Source of the DNA: Streptomyces sp. ICC1
GTDB taxonomy: Bacteria > Actinomycetota > Actinomycetes > Streptomycetales > Streptomycetaceae
Assembly: GCF_003287935.1 (NCBI RefSeq)
Contig: NZ_CP030287.1
Coordinates: forward strand, 6,947,029 to 7,011,028
Length of the DNA stretch: 64,000 bases
Reading direction: 5' to 3'
The notes beneath the pieces are model-generated. The model was not told the DNA's origin. It searched no databases and saw only the letters and a program-made list of their open reading frames with translations. The number at the start of each line of letters is the position of its first letter. The stretch's first letter is position 1. A program made the position numbers and the translations under genes. This document shows, in pieces, positions 44,748 through 53,511 of this stretch.

Positions 44748-45674
44748 ATGTTGGCGATCACAGTCCGTACCGAGCGGGGCCACTCCCACCGGCGTCCCGC
44801 GCTGCGCTCCCTGTCCGACCTCGTCGTCGGCCTGGGCGGAGCCGGGGACCGGTTCCTCGTCGTGGAGCGGATCCCGAGCGATCCGGACGTCTACCTCCAG
44901 GTCTGGCGCGAGGGCGGGGGCGACTACCAGCTGGAGCACCGGGCCGGCTCCCCCGAGCGGCACTTCCAGGCGTACCTCACCTCCGCGGACGAGGTCGTGG
45001 AGCTGATGGCGCTCTGGGCCCGCCGTGAGGAGGACTGGGACCTCGGCCCGGCCTGGGAGCGCCTCGACTTCCCCGCCGAAGCCCCGGCGGAGCCGCTGCC
45101 GCCCGAGGTGGAGCGGCAGTTGGAGGAGGCCGTACGGGGCTGGTTGCGCGGCGGCTACGACGACCGGGCGGCCCTCACCGAGCGCGCCGAGGAGCACCTG
45201 GCCGACGGGAACGTCCGGCCGGTCTCCCGGGAGCAGGCCGCGCAGCTGGTGGTCCGGCTCTGGCGGGAGCGGGTGGCCGAGCAGGACGGCTGGGCGGGCG
45301 AGACGGACCCGGAGCGCGTGGCGCGGGCCTTCGCCGCACTCGGCGCGGCCGGGATCACCGCGCGGGAGGACTTCGCCTGCTGCCGCGGCTGCGGGCTGGC
45401 GGAGATCCGGGGCGACGGCCCGCCGGACGCGCGCGGGTTCGTCTTCTTCCACGCGCAGTGCACGCAGGGCGCCGCCGACGGCGGGGACCTGTACCTCCTC
45501 TACGGAGCCTTCGCGACGGGCGACGACGCGGCCGACGAGGTGCGGACCGCGGCCGTGGGGCGGGAGGTGGTCGCGGCCCTGGACGCGGTGGGGCTCGAGT
45601 CCCTCTGGGACGGATCTGCCCACGATGCGATACGTGTGACCGGTTTGGACTGGCGGAAGCGGCTCACGGGCTGA
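44748..45674 (+). CDS. DUF6891-like conserved protein
   Basis: 308 residues, soluble. The N-terminal half (MLAITVRTERGHSHRRPALR, FLVVERIPSDPDVYLQVWRE) resembles Streptomyces immunity- or colicin-like small domains. The C-terminal half has TAREDFACCRGCGLAEI, ARGFVFFHAQCTQG, GDLYLLYGAF and VGREVVAALDAVGLESLWDG, typical of DUF6891. The CC-x-x-C cluster and later Cys suggest metal binding. The ATG at 44748 is preferred over 44655, which would translate the repeat. No known function; family assignment is from remembered motif patterns. Confidence 0.7.
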   Translation: MLAITVRTERGHSHRRPALRSLSDLVVGLGGAGDRFLVVERIPSDPDVYLQVWREGGGDYQLEHRAGSPERHFQAYLTSADEVVELMALWARREEDWDLGPAWERLDFPAEAPAEPLPPEVERQLEEAVRGWLRGGYDDRAALTERAEEHLADGNVRPVSREQAAQLVVRLWRERVAEQDGWAGETDPERVARAFAALGAAGITAREDFACCRGCGLAEIRGDGPPDARGFVFFHAQCTQGAADGGDLYLLYGAFATGDDAADEVRTAAVGREVVAALDAVGLESLWDGSAHDAIRVTGLDWRKRLTG

Positions 45675-45789
45675 CGGTTCGTCGGGATTGCAAGGGGCCG
45701 TTCACGCCGTGATCATCAAATATGAGACGGCGATCCATAGAATGAGACAAGGTCTGCCCGGGCGCCCGTGCATCTGCTTGAATGGGGCC

Positions 45790-45909
45790 ATGGCCAGCCA
45801 CTTGCACACCTCGACAGGTCGCAGCGACCTCGAGCCGTTCTGGCCTTCCCGTCAGGACCACGATTTCGACCGGGTGTGTTGCCGCGCGAAGAACGCGCCG
45901 GCCCTCTAA
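45790..45909 (+). CDS. Conserved-looking 39-residue peptide upstream of a winged-helix regulator
   Basis: MASHLHTSTGRSDLEPFW, then PSRQDHDFDRVCCRAKNAPAL. It is compositionally unlike random GC-rich translation: many His, Asp, Phe and a Cys-Cys pair. A GGGG ribosome-like site lies 4 bases upstream of the ATG at 45790. It lies 119 bp before the winged-helix regulator gene on the same strand. It could be a leader peptide controlling that gene or a small protein; I recall similar short peptides in Streptomyces but cannot confirm. Confidence 0.45.
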   Translation: MASHLHTSTGRSDLEPFWPSRQDHDFDRVCCRAKNAPAL

Positions 45910-46028
45910 AGCCTCCGGGATCTCCCAACCGACCTTTCCCGAGGCCTTCGGTCTGCGCGGTACGACACAAGACGACGCATGTACGCACGTCTCCTGCCGA
46001 CCACTCCGCGTGAAAGAGCTGACCACTC

Positions 46029-46622
46029 ATGGCGAACACCCGTTCCTTCGCTTCCGCCGCCTCCGCTGCGACCGCCCCCCTGACCTACCCGGCCTTCCCG
46101 CCCAGTCCGCGCCACCGCCTGCGATCCGTGGACCGGGACGAGGTGGCCCGGGTCGTGGACTTCCTCCCGCCCGGCGCCACCTGGCTGCCCGCCCCCGCGC
46201 ACACCCTGCCCAGCCTGCCCGGCCAGCCGCCGATGGTCGGCTACCTGGTGCTCGTACCGGCCGACCAGCAGCCGCCGATCGCCTTCTCCCCGCAGTCCGT
46301 TCCCGCCGCCCCGGCCCCCGCGGCCCCGGCCCTCACCGGTGACGCCCTGGTCCGCATCGACCCGGCCCAGCGCACCGCCGAGGTGGACGGCGAGGTCCTG
46401 GACCTGACGTACCTGGAGTTCGAGCTGCTGGCCCACCTGGTCGCGCACCCGCACCGGGTGCACAGCCGGGACCAGCTGGTGACCACGGTCTGGGGCTACG
46501 GGCACGTCGGCGACGGCCGGACCGTGGACGTCCACGTCGCGCGGCTGCGCCGCAAATTGGGCGCCTCGCACCGCGGCGCGATCCAGACCGTGCGCCGGGT
46601 GGGGTACAAGTACGCCCCCTGA
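46029..46622 (+). CDS. OmpR/PhoB-type winged-helix protein without receiver
   Basis: 197 residues. The first about 100 are Pro/Ala-rich with no receiver domain; the C-terminal about 90 form a transcriptional-regulatory winged helix (LDLTYLEFELLAHLVAHPHR, VHSRDQLVTTVWGYGHVGDG, RTVDVHVARLRRKLG, IQTVRRVGYKYAP). It therefore binds DNA but is not controlled by a typical phosphorylation site. Such orphans are common in Streptomyces. A strong bidirectional hairpin follows its stop. Confidence 0.85.
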   Translation: MANTRSFASAASAATAPLTYPAFPPSPRHRLRSVDRDEVARVVDFLPPGATWLPAPAHTLPSLPGQPPMVGYLVLVPADQQPPIAFSPQSVPAAPAPAAPALTGDALVRIDPAQRTAEVDGEVLDLTYLEFELLAHLVAHPHRVHSRDQLVTTVWGYGHVGDGRTVDVHVARLRRKLGASHRGAIQTVRRVGYKYAP

Positions 46623-46662
46623 GCGCACTTATGACGGATCGGCATCCGTGCTGACATGACAT

Positions 46663-46696
46663 CGGGCCCGTACTCACGAGGGGGAGTACGGGCCCG
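46663..46696. terminator. Bidirectional hairpin
   Basis: A perfect 13-bp stem (CGGGCCCGTACTC and complement) with an 8-base loop, between the convergent winged-helix and PepSY-protein genes. Confidence 0.85.
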
Positions 46697-46714
46697 CTCT
46701 CATGCCGGGACCCG

Positions 46715-48205
46715 CTAGAGCGCCTTGGAACGGCGCGACGCCGCGAAGCCCAGCGTCAGGTCCACCGCCAGGAACACCAGCAGGCTGATCCCGAGCAGCG
46801 GCAGGAACCAGCCCACGACGGCCGTCGCGGCGGCCAGCGGCAGGAGCACCGCCACCGGGAGCTTGCGCCACGCCCCGCGCGGCTGGGCGCGGCCGACCGA
46901 GAGCGTGCGGTCCTTGGTCGGTCGGCGCAGCCACCACATGCGGTAGCCCCAGACGACCATGAACATCACCAGGACCGCCAGGGCGGCCAGCGCCAGCTGG
47001 TTGGCGAGCCCGAAGGTCAGGCCCATGTGCAGGTCGATGCCGAAGCGGGTCAGCTGGGCGGCCAGCGGGTGGTCGGCGAAGCGGAGTTCGTCCATGACAC
47101 GGCCGTCGGCGGGGTCGACGGAGACCGCGTCCAGGTGCACCGGCACCTGCTTGTCCTGCTCCTTGAGCACGTACCCCTTGCCCTTGGCGGGCAGGGTGAT
47201 CCGCAGGGACTCGGTGACCCCGGCGGCGCGCGCCGCCGCGACCGCGCCGTCGATGCCGATGGCGTCGGCCGGGGTGGGGGGCGCGGCCTGCGCGCCGTCG
47301 GCCGTGCCGTGCCCGGCGTGCTCGCCGCCCGCGTCGGCGGCCGGGGCGCCGCCGACCTTGGCGGAGACGGCCGGGGTGGCCCCGCCGAGGCCGTCCTTGA
47401 GCTCCCCGATGTTCTCGCCGGCGTACTTCGACCAGGTCAGGCCGGTGGCGGAGAGGCCGACGAGGCCTATCGCGATCCAGACGCCGACGGAGCCGTGCCA
47501 GGAGAGGGTCTTGCGTCGGCCCGACGCCTTGCGGTCGGGCACGACGAGCGCGGCCCTGCGGGTGCGTCGGCGGCCGATCCACAGCGCGAGCCCGCCGAGC
47601 ACGACCACCCACAGCCAGCTCGCCGCGAGCTCGCTGTAGTTCCGCCCGAACTCCCCCAGCTGGAGGCTGGAGTGGAACTCGCTCAGCCACGCCCGCAGCG
47701 GCAGCGCGTCACCGACGGTGGTGAGCTTCCCGCGGACCTCGGCCGTATACGGATCGACGAACACGGTGAGGGTCTCGCCCTCGGCGAGTCCCGGGCTCTC
47801 CATGATCACCCGGGTGGTGTCCTCCGCCTCGGGCGCGGGCCACACGGAGGTCACCTCGCCCTGGGGCGCGGCGTTCTTGGCCGCGTCCACCTGCGCGCCG
47901 AGCGGCAGCGCGGTCGCGCCGACGCGGTCGACCGTCAGCTCGTCGGCGTAGAGGATCTTCTCGGCCTGCCAGGAGGCGGCGTAGAGCAGCCCGGTGGTGG
48001 CGGCGATGAACAGCAGCGGGGCGATCAGCACCCCGGCGTAGAAGTGCAGGCGCAGGAGCAGCGGCCGCAGGGCGGCCCAGGTTCCGGCGCGAGAGGGGGC
48101 CGCCGCGGGCGCTTCGGGTGCGGCCGCTGCGGATGCTTCGCCTTCGCTTGCTTCGGGTGCTTCGGGGTCCGCTGCGCGGATCTCCCGGACGTCGTCGACA
48201 GACAT
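46715..48205 (-). CDS. PepSY-associated membrane protein
   Basis: 496 residues. After an Ala/Glu-rich cytosolic tail come four main membrane helices of the PepSY_TM fold: LRLHFYAGVLIAPLLFIAAT with the conserved HFYAG, SWLWVVVLGGLALWIGRRR, LSWHGSVGVWIAIGLVGLSA with WHGSVG, and LALAALAVLVMFMVVWGYRM with a further HMGL. Two extracytoplasmic PepSY regions lie between, with a His-rich stretch GEHAGHGTADGAQ. The family is linked to metal or heme reduction and to copper proteins. It is the second gene after the Met/His-rich protein, with 82 bp between, so both probably act in copper handling. Confidence 0.85.
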   Translation of the reverse strand: MSVDDVREIRAADPEAPEASEGEASAAAAPEAPAAAPSRAGTWAALRPLLLRLHFYAGVLIAPLLFIAATTGLLYAASWQAEKILYADELTVDRVGATALPLGAQVDAAKNAAPQGEVTSVWPAPEAEDTTRVIMESPGLAEGETLTVFVDPYTAEVRGKLTTVGDALPLRAWLSEFHSSLQLGEFGRNYSELAASWLWVVVLGGLALWIGRRRTRRAALVVPDRKASGRRKTLSWHGSVGVWIAIGLVGLSATGLTWSKYAGENIGELKDGLGGATPAVSAKVGGAPAADAGGEHAGHGTADGAQAAPPTPADAIGIDGAVAAARAAGVTESLRITLPAKGKGYVLKEQDKQVPVHLDAVSVDPADGRVMDELRFADHPLAAQLTRFGIDLHMGLTFGLANQLALAALAVLVMFMVVWGYRMWWLRRPTKDRTLSVGRAQPRGAWRKLPVAVLLPLAAATAVVGWFLPLLGISLLVFLAVDLTLGFAASRRSKAL

Positions 48206-48287
48206 GGGTGTCCTAGGTGGGTGTGGGCGGAGACATGGGTGATCGGCCCCAGGTCCCGCCGCCTCACCGAGGAGGCGCGCCGTTCGG

Positions 48288-49136
48288 TCAGGCGCGGGCG
48301 GGACGGCCGGGGGCCGTGAGGCGGATCCGTCCGCGCGCGGGCGGCCCGCGCCGCTCGGCGGTGTGCGCGTGCACGGCCCCGCGCAGGGTGCGCGGCCGCG
48401 CGTGGGCGGCGGGGCGCGCCACGGGCGCCGGCGGGGCGGGGGTCCCGCGCGTCCACAGCAGTGCGAGGACGCGGGCGAGCGGCCGGGCGGCGAGCAGCGC
48501 GCCGGCCGCGAGGACGGAGGCGAGCCGGAACACGGCGGCCTCGCCCCGGGCCAGCCAGAGCGCGCAGAACAGCCCGGCGAGGACGTGCGCGGCGATCATG
48601 CCGAGGCCGTCGTGGGCGTGACCGGCGGCCATCCCGCCCATGCCCGCCATCCCGGCGAGGTCGGCCATCCCGGCGAGGTCGGCCATCCCGGCCATCGCGC
48701 CCGTGCCGGCCATCCCGGCCATGCCGTCCGCACCGGCCGCGCCGGCCGTCCCCGCCATGTCGGCCATGCTCGCCATGTCGGCCGTGCTCGTCATGTCCGC
48801 CATGCCGGGCATGGAGTGCGCCCCGGAAGCGCCCGCGTGGGCGCCGTTCGCGCCCACGTCCGTGCCCGCCGTGTGGTGGCTGCCGGCCGAGGCGGAGAAG
48901 ACGAGGTGGAGGACCGCCTGTACGCCGAGCAGCGCGGCGGAGATGGAGAGCGGTCCGCGCCGCCGCCCGGTCCCGAGCCAGACGAGCCCTCCGGTCAGCC
49001 CGAAAGCGGACAGAAGACCCAGGAGCGGAATGTCCGTACCGGACATGTACGAATGCCCCACCGCACCCAGTGCGACAGCCACCGCCGCGAATACCGCGGC
49101 CCGCGTGGCGCGCATCGGCGCGGGGCTGTGTGACAT
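48288..49136 (-). CDS. Membrane protein with a Met/His-rich (copper-binding-like) loop
   Basis: 282 residues. Helices at about 10-30 (AAVFAAVAVALGAVGHSY), 36-55, 62-82 (ISAALLGVQAVLHLVFSASA) and two more after residue 175 (MIAAHVLAGLFCALWLARG, RLASVLAAGALLAA). Between them lies a loop of about 85 residues with repeated MADM, MAGM and MADLAGM units plus HAHDG, about 18 methionines in all, a pattern of methionine-motif copper binding. Encoded by near-identical 15-18 bp repeats (48620-48800). The C-terminal 50 residues are Arg/Pro/Ala-rich. Upstream in the same transcription direction as the PepSY protein. Confidence 0.8.
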   Translation of the reverse strand: MSHSPAPMRATRAAVFAAVAVALGAVGHSYMSGTDIPLLGLLSAFGLTGGLVWLGTGRRRGPLSISAALLGVQAVLHLVFSASAGSHHTAGTDVGANGAHAGASGAHSMPGMADMTSTADMASMADMAGTAGAAGADGMAGMAGTGAMAGMADLAGMADLAGMAGMGGMAAGHAHDGLGMIAAHVLAGLFCALWLARGEAAVFRLASVLAAGALLAARPLARVLALLWTRGTPAPPAPVARPAAHARPRTLRGAVHAHTAERRGPPARGRIRLTAPGRPARA

Positions 49137-49201
49137 GACCAGGGCATGCTGCCACGGGGCCCGCTCTCACTCAACGCCGCCCCGTGGTCGATCATGTTCG
49201 A

Positions 49202-49843
49202 ATGAACCGACTGCCGTTGACAGTGCCGCTGGGCGCCGTGTACGCGGGCGGGGTCCAGCTGGGGGCGTACGCCCTGGAACGACTGGATCCGGCGGCGCGG
49301 GAGCGGCTGCTGCGCAGGTGCTCGACCCATGCCGACAACCTCGATGCCGGCCGCTGGGGGACCCTGGCGGCCAGTGCCTTCCTCGTGGAGGAGCCCATGC
49401 CGCTGCCGTACGCCCTGCTGCTGGCCGCCGTCCTCGGGTACGCGGAGTACGCGTACGGGGCCTGGTGGGCGGCCGCCGCCTTCCTGTTCGGGCACGCGGC
49501 GGCGACCCTGCTGGTCTACGGGGTCCTGCGCCGCACGGCCGGTCCGGACACCCGGCGGGCGGTGGACGTGGGCACCAGCTACGGGTTCAACACCGTGCTC
49601 GGCGCGCTGACCTCGGCGCTTCCCCCCGGGGCGGTGCGCACCACCGCCCGGGTGGGGCTGCTGGCCCTCGCGGTCCGGCCGCTCCTGCGCCGGGAGCGGA
49701 CCTTCACGGACGCCGGGCACCTGGTCGCCCTGGGGCTGGGCGTGGGAGTCTCGCTGGCCGCCGATTACCTATCCGGGGCGAAATCTCGGAAAATCATAGA
49801 GCTGACACGCGTCACCCAGCGCGTGCCGGCCTCGGCCATTTAG
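49202..49843 (+). CDS. Rhomboid-like intramembrane protein
   Basis: 213 residues with about six short membrane helices. DVGTSYGFNTVLGALTS carries a GxSxG motif at the position expected for the rhomboid catalytic serine, and TDAGHLVALGLGVGVS contains a histidine in the next helix, so both catalytic residues are conceivable. STHADNLDAGRWGTLAASAF resembles the conserved N-terminal region of Streptomyces rhomboid-like proteins. The ATG at 49202 is preferred over GTG 49184. Its substrate and activity are unknown. Divergent from the Met-rich membrane protein. Confidence 0.75.
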   Translation: MNRLPLTVPLGAVYAGGVQLGAYALERLDPAARERLLRRCSTHADNLDAGRWGTLAASAFLVEEPMPLPYALLLAAVLGYAEYAYGAWWAAAAFLFGHAAATLLVYGVLRRTAGPDTRRAVDVGTSYGFNTVLGALTSALPPGAVRTTARVGLLALAVRPLLRRERTFTDAGHLVALGLGVGVSLAADYLSGAKSRKIIELTRVTQRVPASAI

Positions 49844-49901
49844 TTCTTCGATCATTCGTTTTTCGAATGCCACCGCCACCGCCACCGTTGGAGCCGCCAC
49901 G

Positions 49902-50735
49902 ATGACCGCCACCTCCGCCACGACCGTCGCCAACCTCCGCGACCTGGGAGGCACGCCGCTCCCCGGCGGCCGCACCGTCCGCTCCGGCCTGGTCTTCCGC
50001 TCCGGCCAGCTCGACCGGCTCGACCTCGAGGCCGACCGGGTGGTGGCGGCGCTGGAGCTCCGCACGGTCCTCGACTTCCGCACCGACGTCGAGCGCGCCG
50101 AGCACCCCGACCGGATCCCGGCCGGCGCCCGCCTGCTCATAGCCGACGTCCTGGCCGACAAGGTGAACGCCGACATCGGCGGCGCGGAGGACTCCGAGGG
50201 CTCCGGTGGCCCCGGCAAGATACCCGCGGCCCAGCTCAAGGACATGCTGTCCGACCCGGTGGTGGCCGAGGAGCACCTGGGCGGCGGCAAGGCGCAGGCC
50301 CTGTTCGCGAGCGTCTACCGCTCGCTGGTGAGCTCCGGCTCCGCGCAGGCCGCGTACCGGCTGATGCTCACCGAGCTCGCCGACCCCGGGGCGGGGCCGC
50401 TGCTCTTCCACTGCACGGCGGGCAAGGACCGCACGGGCTGGGGCGCCACCGTGATCCTGTCGCTGCTCGGCGCGGACGACGAGACGCTGATGGACGAGTA
50501 CCTGTCGGTCAACCCGGCGGTGCGGATCGCCTTCGCGCCGCTGATCGAGAAATTCACCGCGGCCGGCGGCGACCCGGACCTCGCGCTGGCGCTGATCGGC
50601 GTCTTCCCCTCCTACCTGGAGGCCGCGCTCGAAGAGGTGGACACCCGCTACGGCTCGATGGAGAAATACGTCCGCGAGGGCCTCGGCGTCCCCGACGGGA
50701 CCGTCGAGGCGCTGCGCGCCCGCCTCACCGCCTGA
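49902..50735 (+). CDS. Tyrosine-protein phosphatase (Y_phosphatase3)
   Basis: 277 residues. NLRDLGGTPLPGGRTVRSGL at the start and LLFHCTAGKDRTGWGATVIL (the C-x5-R active-site loop) are diagnostic of this PTP/phosphoinositide phosphatase family, widespread in actinobacteria. VLDFRTDVERAEHPDRIP gives the general region before the loop. Cytosolic, about the usual size, with an intact cysteine and arginine. It probably dephosphorylates phosphotyrosine or phosphoinositides. It starts 58 bp after the rhomboid-like gene. Confidence 0.92.
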   Translation: MTATSATTVANLRDLGGTPLPGGRTVRSGLVFRSGQLDRLDLEADRVVAALELRTVLDFRTDVERAEHPDRIPAGARLLIADVLADKVNADIGGAEDSEGSGGPGKIPAAQLKDMLSDPVVAEEHLGGGKAQALFASVYRSLVSSGSAQAAYRLMLTELADPGAGPLLFHCTAGKDRTGWGATVILSLLGADDETLMDEYLSVNPAVRIAFAPLIEKFTAAGGDPDLALALIGVFPSYLEAALEEVDTRYGSMEKYVREGLGVPDGTVEALRARLTA

Positions 50736-50845
50736 GCGCAGGCCCGTCCGCGCACGCCGCAACGGGGCCCGGCCGGGCAGCGGTTGACCCGAACGTGTGC
50801 TTGGTAGACGGGTGACCATCCGACCATTCGCTCGTTCTGCTGAAT

Positions 50846-52759
50846 GTGACTGCGCCGGATACCGCCACCCGCCCCCTCTCGCCCGACGTCGAGCAGGCCG
50901 AGGCCGCCATCGTCGAGCACTATCCGCGGCTGGTGCGGCTCGCCTACCTGGTGCTGCCGCCCTCCCTCGGCCGCAACCGGCGGGTCCTCACCGCCCATTC
51001 GCTGACCCAGCGCGCCCTGCCGCGCGGCCGGCGGGAGGCGGCCGCGGCGCAGGGCGGGGTGCCGGGCCAGCGGGGCGGGGCGGGCGCCGAGTCCGGTTAC
51101 GCGTACGTCCGCCTGCGCGTGCTGCGCTCGGCCCTGGAGGCCGGGCTCCCGCTGACCTTCCGCGCCCTGCCCCGGCGGTCGCAACTGCCGCCGCTGCTCC
51201 CCCAGGTGTGGGGGCTGCGGCTGTTCCCGCGCTCCGGCGGCGCGGAGGAGCTGGCGCTCGACCAGTGGCTGGCGACCCTCGACGGGCCGGGCCGGGCCGC
51301 GTGCGTACTGCGGGCACTGGAGCGGCTGCCCGAGCCCGAGGTGCTGCGGGTGCTGACCGAGGCCGGGGTGGTCAATCCGGCCGCGGCCGTCGCCGAGTCC
51401 GGGGACCCGTCCACCGACGAGCTCTTCGCCTCCCCCGAGTTCGACCCGTGCGTGCTCCAGGCCCGGCCCACCGACCTGCTGCGCCGCCGCCGGCTGACCC
51501 GGGCCGCGATCGTCGGCGGGGCCGCCCTCGTGGTGTGCGGGGCGCTGCTCGCGCTGCCGGGCGGCGGCTGGGGGGCCGACGGGGCGGCGGCCCCGCTGTA
51601 CGCGAAGAACGCGGCGGCGGAGCAGGCCCTGGACCCCGGGCAGCTGGTGCGGGTCGCGCCCACGGTCTGGCGTACGTCCTCGCGCACCGACTACTCGGGC
51701 TGGCCCGCGCGCGGGGACCGGGTCGACGACGCGGCCCTGCTGCGGCGGGCGCTGGCCGTCTGGGCCCGGCCCGGCCGCTCGGTGGTCGTCTCGGCGACGC
51801 CCGGCACGCCGTCCGGGCCGCCGATGGGGCCGCCGCAGCTGCTGTTCGCCGGGACCGTCGACCAGGCCGTCGTGGTCCTGCTGTACGACGGCCTGCGCGT
51901 GGCGCGGTACGCCGAACCGCTCCAGGGCACCGAGGTCGCGGCCCTCGACTTCGCCCGGACGGACGGCGCGTCGGCGGACACGGCGACGGGCCTGGTGCTC
52001 AGCCGGGTCGACGGCAACGTCCGCTATCTGGCGGCGCCGTGGGTGACGGGCGCGGCCCTGCGGGACCTGCTGAAGCCGGGCGAGGCCCCGGTGGCGCTGA
52101 AGCTGACGCCGGAGGGGATGACCCCGCCGGTGCCGAGTCCCGCCCCGGACGGCAGCTGCACCAGCTGGAACGCGCTGGCCGTGACCGGCGACGGCGCGAC
52201 GCGGCTGATCACCGACCTGGGCGAGCTGACCCCGGCCCGGCTGACGTCGGGCGCGCCGGGCGCCGAGCGGAACGTGACGGAGGGCGCGGAGCTCGGCGAG
52301 TGGTCGCGGATCGCCTGCCTGCTGCCGTCGGTGCGCTCGCACGGGGTGCGTACGGTCAACGCGTGGACGTACGCGAAACAGCCGCTGCCCGAGGGCGACG
52401 GCACGGCGACCTGGCTGTGCACCCGGGCGGAGACCTGGCAGGGCACGGCGGACCGGGTGCAGGCGCAGTTCCTGGCCCCGGGGGCACCACTGGCCGCGCA
52501 GGCGGCGAAGGCGGAGGGTTCGCCGGCGTGCGGGCCGCGCGAGCCGCGGGTGCTGGCCGGGGTGCTGTGGAAGTCGAAGGCCGGCCAGTGGTACGTGCTG
52601 GCGGCGGGCAGCGCGCAGTTCGCCTCGTTGACGGTGGGCGGCGGCCAGGTGAGCGGGGCAGCGGTGGGCAACCGGCTGGCGGTGAAGGCTCCGGCGGGGG
52701 CGCAGGTGGAGCTGTCGGGCAAGCTCACGGACGGCTCGAAGGCGGGGGTTCTGCGGTAG
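50846..52759 (+). CDS. Sigma-like N-terminal region fused to a membrane-anchored extracytoplasmic domain
   Basis: 637 residues. Residues about 15-215 look like a diverged sigma-70-related helical region (AAIVEHYPRLVRLAYLVLPP, TAHSLTQRALPRGRRE, ALDQWLATLDGPGRAACVLR), followed by one membrane helix (RAAIVGGAALVVCGALLALP) and a large Ala/Gly-rich outer part of about 390 residues with Cys-Trp pairs. The outer part starts APLYAKNAAAEQALDPG. It could sense an external signal and affect transcription, but sigma activity is uncertain because region 4 is not clear. Start GTG 50846. Confidence 0.65.
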   Translation: MTAPDTATRPLSPDVEQAEAAIVEHYPRLVRLAYLVLPPSLGRNRRVLTAHSLTQRALPRGRREAAAAQGGVPGQRGGAGAESGYAYVRLRVLRSALEAGLPLTFRALPRRSQLPPLLPQVWGLRLFPRSGGAEELALDQWLATLDGPGRAACVLRALERLPEPEVLRVLTEAGVVNPAAAVAESGDPSTDELFASPEFDPCVLQARPTDLLRRRRLTRAAIVGGAALVVCGALLALPGGGWGADGAAAPLYAKNAAAEQALDPGQLVRVAPTVWRTSSRTDYSGWPARGDRVDDAALLRRALAVWARPGRSVVVSATPGTPSGPPMGPPQLLFAGTVDQAVVVLLYDGLRVARYAEPLQGTEVAALDFARTDGASADTATGLVLSRVDGNVRYLAAPWVTGAALRDLLKPGEAPVALKLTPEGMTPPVPSPAPDGSCTSWNALAVTGDGATRLITDLGELTPARLTSGAPGAERNVTEGAELGEWSRIACLLPSVRSHGVRTVNAWTYAKQPLPEGDGTATWLCTRAETWQGTADRVQAQFLAPGAPLAAQAAKAEGSPACGPREPRVLAGVLWKSKAGQWYVLAAGSAQFASLTVGGGQVSGAAVGNRLAVKAPAGAQVELSGKLTDGSKAGVLR

Positions 52760-52850
52760 CCCCGGCGGGGCGGGCCGGCGCGGCCCAAGGGAGGACGAGC
52801 AGCAGGGTCCCCTAGGAAGGGGGGTGGGGGGTGCGTAGCGCTGTGTGACT

Positions 52851-53303
52851 TCACCGTACGCGACAGGGGTGGCACCGACCAGGGTCGTCGGGCCGCTGCG
52901 GGCGCGGGCCCGGGCATCCGTGCCCCTGGGAGAACTCCCCGAGCACCACCCGCATGATCGGAGCCGGCACGGCGAACACCGCCGGGCGGTGCAGGACCCG
53001 GCCCATCGCGGCCGTGACCTCGCGGTTGGTCAGCGGCTCGGGGGCGGTCAGGTTCTCCGGCCCGCCCAGCGAGGGCGTGTCGAGGAGGTGGCCCAGGGCG
53101 GCGATCTCGTCGTGCATCGAGATGTGCCACCAGTACTGGCGCCCGACGCCGTGCCGGCCGCCGATGCCTGCCCTGCATATCGGCATTAGCTTCCCCCTGG
53201 CCCGCCCCTCGGCCGCCCCCGGCCCCGCTTCCCGCAGGGCGGCGGGGGAACCGCCGGCCAGCAGGACCGTGAGGAGGAGCAGACAGCTGAGGGTTCGGGA
53301 CAT
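52851..53303 (-). pseudogene. Chimeric remnant: signal peptide joined to a SulA/YfcH-type epimerase C-terminus
   Basis: 150 codons. It begins MSRTLSCLLLLTVLLAGGSP with a ribosome site (AGGAG), a clear signal peptide. From about 53200 it turns into RQYWWHISMHDEIAALGHLL, ENLTAPEPLTNREVTAAMGR and VFAVPAPIMRVVLGEFSQG, the C-terminal part of SulA-type NAD-dependent epimerases that are normally cytosolic. The NAD-binding half is missing and the last 25 residues are unrelated. Two gene ends have probably been fused, so no function is expected. Confidence 0.6.
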
Positions 53304-53511
53304 GGTGCGGCTCCTGGATGGGGAGGTGGTGGATCGGGCGGCGACCACCCTCGTCGGGCGGTTCGCGCCGTATGTCGGCATATCGACCTGATGGGGTGTG
53401 ACCCGGCCGGATGCTCAAAGTTCATACCGGCGTGCCCGCTTGGTCCACCCCTGTGAGCTGGCAATACCCTGCATGACACGGAAGTAGCAGGGCCGCATTG
53501 CGGGGGAAATC

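Noticed and set aside
47027..48319. 430-residue plus-strand frame over the PepSY gene
   Set aside because: Gly/Arg/Val-rich antisense; the minus strand has membrane helices and family motifs.
48461..49905. Plus-strand frames over the Met-rich gene
   Set aside because: Arg/Pro-rich reverse of the Met/Ala/Gly repeats; no ribosome site.
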